Shown: positions 57,911 through 64,000 of the stretch, in pieces
Position numbering within the stretch: position 1 is the stretch's first letter
Layout: each line of letters starts with the position of its first letter
DNA from: Liolophura sinensis
Lineage: Eukaryota > Mollusca > Polyplacophora > Chitonida > Chitonidae
Length of the DNA stretch: 64,000 nt
NCBI RefSeq assembly: GCF_032854445.1
Contig: NC_088300.1
Coordinates: 77,677,966 to 77,741,965, forward strand
Direction of reading: 5' to 3'
Program-made: the position numbers and the translations under genes
Notes under the pieces: generated by a model
Told to the model about the DNA's origin: nothing
Seen by the model: only the letters and a program-made list of their open reading frames with translations
Database searches by the model: none

Positions 57911-59092
57911 CTGTAACACACAACATCATGCTAGTTTTATTCATTTGGAGAATATTTCTCTCACAGGGAGGATTGTTTCGTTTAATATTTTTAACTTCAT
58001 TTTAGATGTTGCTTCACTCTTGCCATAGTAGACACAAGTAATGAGAAAGGCAGAAAAATAAAGCCTTCTTTATGGAGGAAAATTTAGTCAACTTCAACCT
58101 TCTCTCAAAGGGGGGTAACTTGTACTATCAGACCAGTTAACCATACATGTAATCAGGGTTATGTTGTGAAATGTATACATGTAAGCATGCAAAGTGAAAA
58201 TGTATAAAGCCCTCTACTTTAAGTGAAACTTAAACACTCTTTGTATTTCCTAATACAACAACAACAATTTGGTTTGCCCTCTTTTTTTCATGCAAAAACT
58301 ACAATAATTAAGGTTTTTTTCCCCCGCATGTTTACACTGTGGCACAATCTTCTAAAGCTGAAATTAGGATCAGTGTAATCATAACAAATCTTACAAAAAA
58401 AGTTATTTTGACCACAAAGTATTTTTTCTCATTTACAGAGCTGCCCACCCAATACATAAATGATAATAAGTTTCCAAAACTGTTTATGCAGAAATACTAT
58501 GCAGATTAAAGAGAAAGCAGGTCAATTATGGTCAGGTTTAAATAGTCCTCGATGATGGCAGGTGACACATGTATATCAGAGAGATAAATCACACAAATGG
58601 AGATATGATAGTTTTTGGAGATACAACTGATAACTACTAAAGATACAACTGATAGTTACTGGAGATACAAATGATAGTTACTGGCGATATAAATGCTGGT
58701 TATTGGAGATACAAATGATAGTTACTGGATATACAAATGATAGTTACTGGAGATACAACTGATAGTTACTGGAGATATAATTCAAAGGTACTGGAGGTAC
58801 AAATGATAGTTACTGGAAATACAAATGAGTTACTGGAAATACAAATGAGTTACTGGAGATATAAATGATAGTTATTGGAGATACAAATGAGCCTCTGATG
58901 TCGTGCCCGGTGAACATACCGATACCTGTTTTCTTCAATTCGCTCTCTTTTCCGCTTTTTCTCTTCATCTGTTAGGATGTATTCTTTACGCATCCCAATT
59001 TCAAAGCACTTTCGAAGACGACATCTTTTGCAGAATCTGCGATTCGACACGTCCATCTTACACTTTTCCTCATATGGACATTTGAAATAGTC
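57118..59092 (-). CDS. NR1J-like: Nuclear receptor of the NR1J (HR96/DAF-12-like) group, 3' part
   Basis: Two exons seen on the minus strand: 59092 down to 58926 (or 58920), second zinc finger and hinge start; and 57910 down to 57118, hinge, ligand-binding domain and stop. The 5' part (A/B region and first zinc finger) is not in the window and should lie beyond 64000. The junction phase agrees for either donor. Known role of the group: ligand-regulated DNA-binding transcription factors of nuclear receptor subfamily 1. Drosophila HR96 acts in xenobiotic and sterol/lipid response, and C. elegans DAF-12 binds steroid acids; VDR, PXR and CAR are vertebrate relatives. The zinc-finger tail GMRKEYILTDEEKKRKRERI resembles VDR. 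The ligand-binding domain matches HR96 best (DQISLLKGG, RYLESKYS, KVNPEGIQPLMKEVLDL), which decides the group. Ligand and target sites cannot be inferred. Confidence 0.92.
57911..58925 (-). other. Nuclear receptor intron
   Basis: About 1-kb intron between the zinc-finger exon and the ligand-binding exon. Its first 300 bp are mostly the 24-bp minisatellite; the rest is AT-rich. Confidence 0.8.
58605..58895. repeat. 24-bp minisatellite beside the receptor's splice donor
   Basis: About 12 copies of a 24-bp unit of the type GATACAAATGATAGTTACTG plus GAGA, with some units shortened. It ends about 25-30 bp inside the intron from the donor of the zinc-finger exon. Confidence 0.93.
58926..59092 (-). 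CDS. NR1J-like: Nuclear receptor exon: second zinc finger
   Basis: Acceptor TTTGTCATTTACAG. DYFKCPYEEKCKMDVSNRRF then CKRCRLRKCFEIGM gives the canonical Cys spacing of the second receptor zinc finger (C-x5-C-x9-C-x2-C), with the D-box between the first two Cys. A basic C-terminal extension follows (KKRKRERIEENR). Two donors fit the same phase: 58926 (CAG/GTATCG) and 58920 (CG/GTATGT); the second adds Tyr-Arg and has the better intron side. Confidence 0.93.
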
Positions 59093-60489
59093 CTGTAAAT
59101 GACAAAGCAAATGGTGGTCAGTCAGGATTTAGGAGGTCATTTCCAGGGTGACAGTTCCAACTGGATAGTAGCTGTAAATCCCACATGGCTTCCACAAACA
59201 TACAGCAGATTCCATGTACAATATAAGATTCAAGATATAGTCTCCGCACCTGCAGCAAGTCACAAATCTCAGCTGATTTTGATTCACAGCATAAAGTATA
59301 AACTGTAAACTCATATGGAAGTGGATCAGAGGCTTTCCATGCATATAGGGATTTATAGTATAACCTAATACAAAACATTTTTAGAAGTTGTTTCTCTTTA
59401 GTCATGACCGGCTACTGACTTTGGCGATAAAAGCATCTGTAACTTGAATTAACTAGTAAACAAATACACACTGATGTGAAATAAAATTAAATAAATAAAA
59501 ATTGTTTATAATATCTAGCAAGTTGATTTTTTCAAGTACATTAAGAGTTAAATGAGCTTTGAATAACGGTGCATTAACAGAGCACATGTCTGCAGCAGTT
59601 TGGATTGTTGCCAGTCAAGTGGGGAGAGAAAAGAGGAACATGTTTTACTCCACCATTTCACAGATGACTGAACGAGATATTTCAACAGCTTTCAAAGACT
59701 GGGATGTGCCAGAACTGGGATATGCCTGAAGGCTCTGGCAGAATGTAAAATATATCAATGTGTGGCTAAACATTCAACAACTATGACAGAACAGGAAATT
59801 TGTGAAAAAATGACAGAGAGAAAAACAATGTGAAATAATAGAAACACCTGAAAGAATAATTGATTTGACGCAATCACATATACCTGAAAACTTCAACAAA
59901 ACTGGGTATACTCAGAATGACAGTTGTGTGAGGGAGGAGTTTGGTGAGGGGGACATGTGGCAGAGATGAGTGTCTGTGAGCCACTACCAGACAGAGTTGA
60001 ATCACAAGCTGCCCTGACCCCTCACTTCCACTGTTTATCCAGTCAGAAAACACAGAGCAACAGACAAGGGGGAGAGCAGGCAAGAGCATCCCCCTGGAAT
60101 GTCAGCGGTCTTTGAAGGGCCATAACTGTGAACCTGACTCCACTGGGAGTTATTCCCTGGGCCACAGCGGGAGGCTCATTGTCTCAGCCACTGAAGGTCT
60201 TCCAGATTTGGCAGACACTTGAGATATGGCAGGGAAAAAACGCCATGCATGCTTCTCTCGGCGCTCTGGTAGTCCCAGCCAGTAAAAACACGTTTGAAAT
60301 CTGGCACATTTTGTTTGCAGGTCCATGGCTGACCTGAGTGGCTGCGGTTACAACGCGAGGATAGGACATTGTTAGGATATCTTGTGGAAATTACAGAGCT
60401 GTGGCAGGACTAGCAGATGACTGGTGATTCCCTCATGTCTCCTCCACTTTACACCTTTGTCAGCAACCCAAAGCTGGCTATATACAATC
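59093..60489 (-). other. Probable intron of the nuclear receptor gene
   Basis: Upstream of the zinc-finger exon on the minus strand. No first zinc-finger exon is found here. Open frames at 59118-59405 and 59874-60089 lack recognisable domains. Confidence 0.5.
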
Positions 60490-61260
60490 TGTTAGCCAGC
60501 ATTGTTCTCTGTTAGCTTGGATTGTTCTCTGTTAGCTAGGATTGTTCTCTGTTAGCTAAGGTTGTTCTCTGTTAGCCAGGATTGTTCTCTGTTAGCCAGA
60601 ATTGTTCTCTGTTAGCTAGGGTTGTTCTCTGTTAGCCAGCATTGTTCTCTGTTAGCTAGGATTGTTCTGTCAGCTTGGGTCATTCTGTGTTAGGTATAAG
60701 GCTTGTTCTGTTGGCCAGGGTTGTTCTAAGTTAGCCAGGCTTGTTTTGTGAGTAGGGTTGTCCTGTCTATAGCTAGATCTGTTCTGTTAGCTAGGGTTGT
60801 TCTGCTGGCTTCAGTTGTTCTGTTAGATAGGGTTGTTCTGTTTGCTGAAGTTGTTCTGTTAATTAGGGTTGTTCTGTTTGCTAAAACTATTATGTTAGAT
60901 AGGGTTATTCTGTTACATACAGTTGCTGTAGTATTTCAGTTGTTCTGTCATGCCACCTTCGGTTGTTCTGTTATGTATAGTAATTCTGTTATATATGCCT
61001 GTCCTATAATCTACAGTTGTTATGCCATCTTCAGCTGTTCTGTTATTTTACATCTAATCTGTTCATGACAGGGTATCTACAGTTCCTCTGGTATTAACTG
61101 TTGTTCTGTTAACTTTAAGTTGCTGGAGTAATGACATTTATTCCGGTATCAGCAGTTGTTCTTGCATTTGCCATTGTTCTACAGTTGTTTTGGTATCAAC
61201 AACTGTTCTGACACTTGCCGTTGTTCTTTGGTTGTTCTGGTATCTAGCGTTGTTATCACA
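60490..61260. repeat. 22-bp minisatellite, decaying to the right
   Basis: Clear copies of a 22-bp unit TTGTTCTCTGTTAGCTAGGA plus TT at 60490-60740, then an increasingly degenerate 18-19-bp form (GTTGTTCTGTTAGCTAGG) to about 61260. A 106-codon Val/Leu-rich open frame in it is a repeat artefact. Confidence 0.9.
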
Positions 61261-64000
61261 GGTTTTGTATGTACATTGTGTTAACAGTTGTGGGCCTTGC
61301 ATACAACACTATGGAAATTCATGCACGACGGACTGTTTCCTGAAAATCTGTTCTCACTTCTACAACTACACAGTATGGTGATTTCTATGCTCTTTCTTTC
61401 CTCACATTTAATATAATACATATAAGTTAGAGGAAGTGTGTAACGTTCAGGTAGAAAACAGAATGTCTTTCCCTTGTTTAAATGCCTAATGCAAGGTAAC
61501 AATGTTTTGAGCTGGCTTCAGAAACATGAGCTGGCTTCAAGAAGCGCTGGTTAAAGCCTTTGTCTGTCAGAACATATCAGGAGTTCTGCGGAAAATGACA
61601 ACACTTCTCATGCAAAGATTTGAAAAAGAAAAATGGCAAAAAGAAAGGAGTAAAACCCTCTATGAGTTGGTTCAAAATATGCTCAATTAGCATCGTAAAG
61701 CTGCTATTGTGTGCCGAGAAGCAGCATGATCCCATGGATCCCATCTCTTAGGGCTGACACCTCTCTGAAAGTCATCCTTGGAAGTTTCCAAGTTTGAAGA
61801 ACTTTGTAACAAAACGATCAAAAACATGTAAGTCAGACAAGATTGTTTCAGGAAGACAAAAGGTCTGCAGGAGATTTCAGCCTGCTAACGGAGACAAAGG
61901 GCCGGTGACAATGAGCTGGAGTGGGAAAATTGGTCAAACATTTCCTCATGTACACTTGATAGCTGTTCACAACAACATCTCCTCAATTATCCACTGCAGT
62001 TACATGCTGTGACGTAGCCGTGAATAAGCCGCAAATGCTTAGAAAATCAGCAAAGAACAATACAGTCAGAGCAGGGGAAGTAATCCAGGCCCGTAATGAA
62101 GTGATACTCCAGAGCAATGGGAGTGGTGACAGGGCGCAGCTAACAAGCCCGCCAGGGCACAGGTAACGAGTCTGCCTCTCAGCTCACAATAATCACCTTC
62201 CACTTCAAAGGCCAGGTAATCTCTACCAGAGACGGCTCATAGAGTGATGCCAGTGTGGAGAAAACTTGAATGGATGCGCCACCGGAAATCAATAAGAAGA
62301 CAAGGAGAAAATCAAGCCAGATGCTGAGACAATGTACTACAAAATGACTGAACTTTGAGAAATATCAGAAAATGTTTCATCTGAAATTTTCACCCAAACC
62401 ACGCAGCTGCAGGCTGGATGTGGTTGTATGTTTCTAAGCGCTGTCATGCATTCTGAGCAAAGTTTGCGTGAGCATGAAGAGGAGTAAGTCTTTGCCATGA
62501 TGATCTGTTGGAAGGGCTTTGTCTTGTGTTCCCTGCCTACGTGTACTTCCTTAATCCTCCCATCAATACACTGTTTCATGTACCCCTTGTCTGCTCCCAG
62601 CTAAAGCTACGGCTAAATCTAGGCTCTCCCTGGCATGAATTGAAGTTCTAAAAGCTGTAATCAATACCATTCTGTTTGGAAACTCAACTGAAAAAAATAA
62701 ATAGCTCAGAAAAAAACTGAGAATAGTTGCTCATGTGTAGTGTACAGGGATATCAATATCATGTCTAAACATCACTTTGTGTTGTACTCTGCTGGATATC
62801 TGTAGAGAAGTGATCAATGCTCTCTACAAACACACAACCTCCTTTGTTCTCACATCTCCGTTAGACTTACTAGTTTACATCAGAACATGACATATGTGGA
62901 ACAAAAAACATTTCAGACCAGATTTCTCATTTTCAATCACTTATCCTACCTATAAAAATTACATGCAAAATATTTAAAAAAAGAAAATTTCAAAAAATGT
63001 TTTTTAAATTCCTGGAGATCAGATGTTGAATACTTGTAGCTTACATATGTAGGTGTCCAGTGGGAAAACAGAGTAATGTCAGTTTAATGTACAGATCAAG
63101 GGACATAACCTGATGTTGGATCTCACAGATTGTCGCCACAAGAAGTCACACAACAACTCCTCCATTTTCTGTAAGCATTCGCTGACTTGTGCTCCACAAA
63201 TAGCAATATTCAGGTCACGAAAACAATGGAGGTTTCAGTTTTGCAGACATCAACAAAAACCAACTAGGTCTGGAGATCAAAGTTTATGTACAGCCCTGAA
63301 TGTGTCCATTGATAAACAAGGCTAATTTGGAGAAAAACCTCCAGTAATAACTTACATGGATGGTGACTGAGTGGAAAATTTATGCGAGGCTGTAGAACAC
63401 CTCTTTTTCACAGACAACATTTTGATTGGACAACTGACACTGCGCAGAGTGCTACCATGATGTGAAAGTGTGTGCTGTACGTTGGTACACTGTGGTAGCC
63501 ATGTCTCCATCATTTACAGTGTAAATTCGGCCATATTCTATCTCACGACATGGAGTCACTGAAGGTGACTGGTTTGTCAGGGAGATTGGATGGCCCTTAC
63601 ATTTCCAACAGATTTGTGACCTATCAATAACTATAGTGTACAAACACTTGCTGTGGGACCTTTTGAAGTCTGAGTTTCTCTCATCATCGAAAGGATATGA
63701 CCAGCCCTAGAGGAAACTTTTTAGACGGTTATCAGAAGTTTTAAAGAGATTTCCTGTTCTCATATTCACTTTCTAAACACTTTAGTAGCTAACTTGATAC
63801 CGGATGACAAGCATGTTGCCTTATACACATATCCAACTGGCCAGAGCTGCATGAAGACAACTTAAGAGTGTAGTTATACCTGTTCAAATGTAATTTACAG
63901 CCCTAAGTGGAGCTGAGTAGCATAACTTGGTAGTTGTGCCGCTAACTGCTGGGTTTATAAAGACCATATACCATAGTGTACACCCCCGTCCTCTATAACC
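61261..64000. other. No exon recognised; probably receptor intron or upstream DNA
   Basis: I searched by eye for the reverse complement of the first receptor zinc finger (CxxC, then CESCKAFFRR) and did not find it. No other gene or repeat is recognised. The stretch 62090-62250 is less AT-rich and could be a regulatory element, but nothing specific supports this. Confidence 0.4.

Noticed and set aside
59110-64000. First zinc-finger exon of the nuclear receptor
   Set aside because: Searched for on the minus strand by its CESCKAFFRR-type coding pattern; none seen, so it is probably outside the window.
1-64000. Telomeric TTAGGG arrays near the telomere-protein gene
   Set aside because: No tandem TTAGGG or its complement was found.

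Overview
This is animal nuclear DNA: split genes with GT-AG introns, tRNA-derived SINEs, LINE and DNA-transposon copies, long A/T microsatellites and very many minisatellites. A mollusc is the most likely source. Evidence is the frequent ACATGTA-type palindromes, SINE tails ending in CACT repeats that resemble molluscan SINEs, and an HR96/NR1J nuclear receptor. This placement is inference. Layout: 1-13988 shows no gene I can defend. It holds a 52-bp minisatellite (1-1165), several SINEs, a 1.5-kb 22-bp minisatellite (9758-11300) and AT-rich single-copy-looking DNA. 13989-16279 is an apparently intact piggyBac transposon (uninterrupted 612-aa transposase on the minus strand, near-perfect terminal inverted repeats, TTAA on both sides). 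It lies beside a decayed Crypton-type tyrosine recombinase (16395-17035). A 67-bp-arm hairpin sits at 17453-17602, and a 5'-truncated LINE at 20170-21000. 26067-45711 (+) is the main gene: an 11-exon telomeric-repeat-binding factor of the TERF1/TERF2 family, 458 residues, with an N-terminal TRFH domain and a C-terminal Myb/telobox domain. Every splice junction joins in frame. Its introns carry most of the mobile DNA: a pogo/Tigger-like transposon inserted in a minisatellite (intron 3), a Tc1-like transposon (intron 6), a 53-bp minisatellite split by a SINE (intron 7), and a 39-bp minisatellite (intron 10). 45712-57117 is the TERF 3' region, then minisatellites of 28, 22 and 24 bp, more SINEs, and the probable 3' untranslated region of the next gene. 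57118-59092 (-) is the 3' part of an NR1J/HR96-type nuclear receptor: the second zinc-finger exon and the ligand-binding-domain exon. The first zinc finger and N-terminus are not in the window and must lie past its right edge. The two genes converge tail to tail. The most interesting items are the complete TERF gene with a TIN2-binding-like motif in its linker, the apparently intact piggyBac, the large hairpin, the 3' core shared by SINE families with different heads, and the density of minisatellites, several of them split or bordered by mobile elements.
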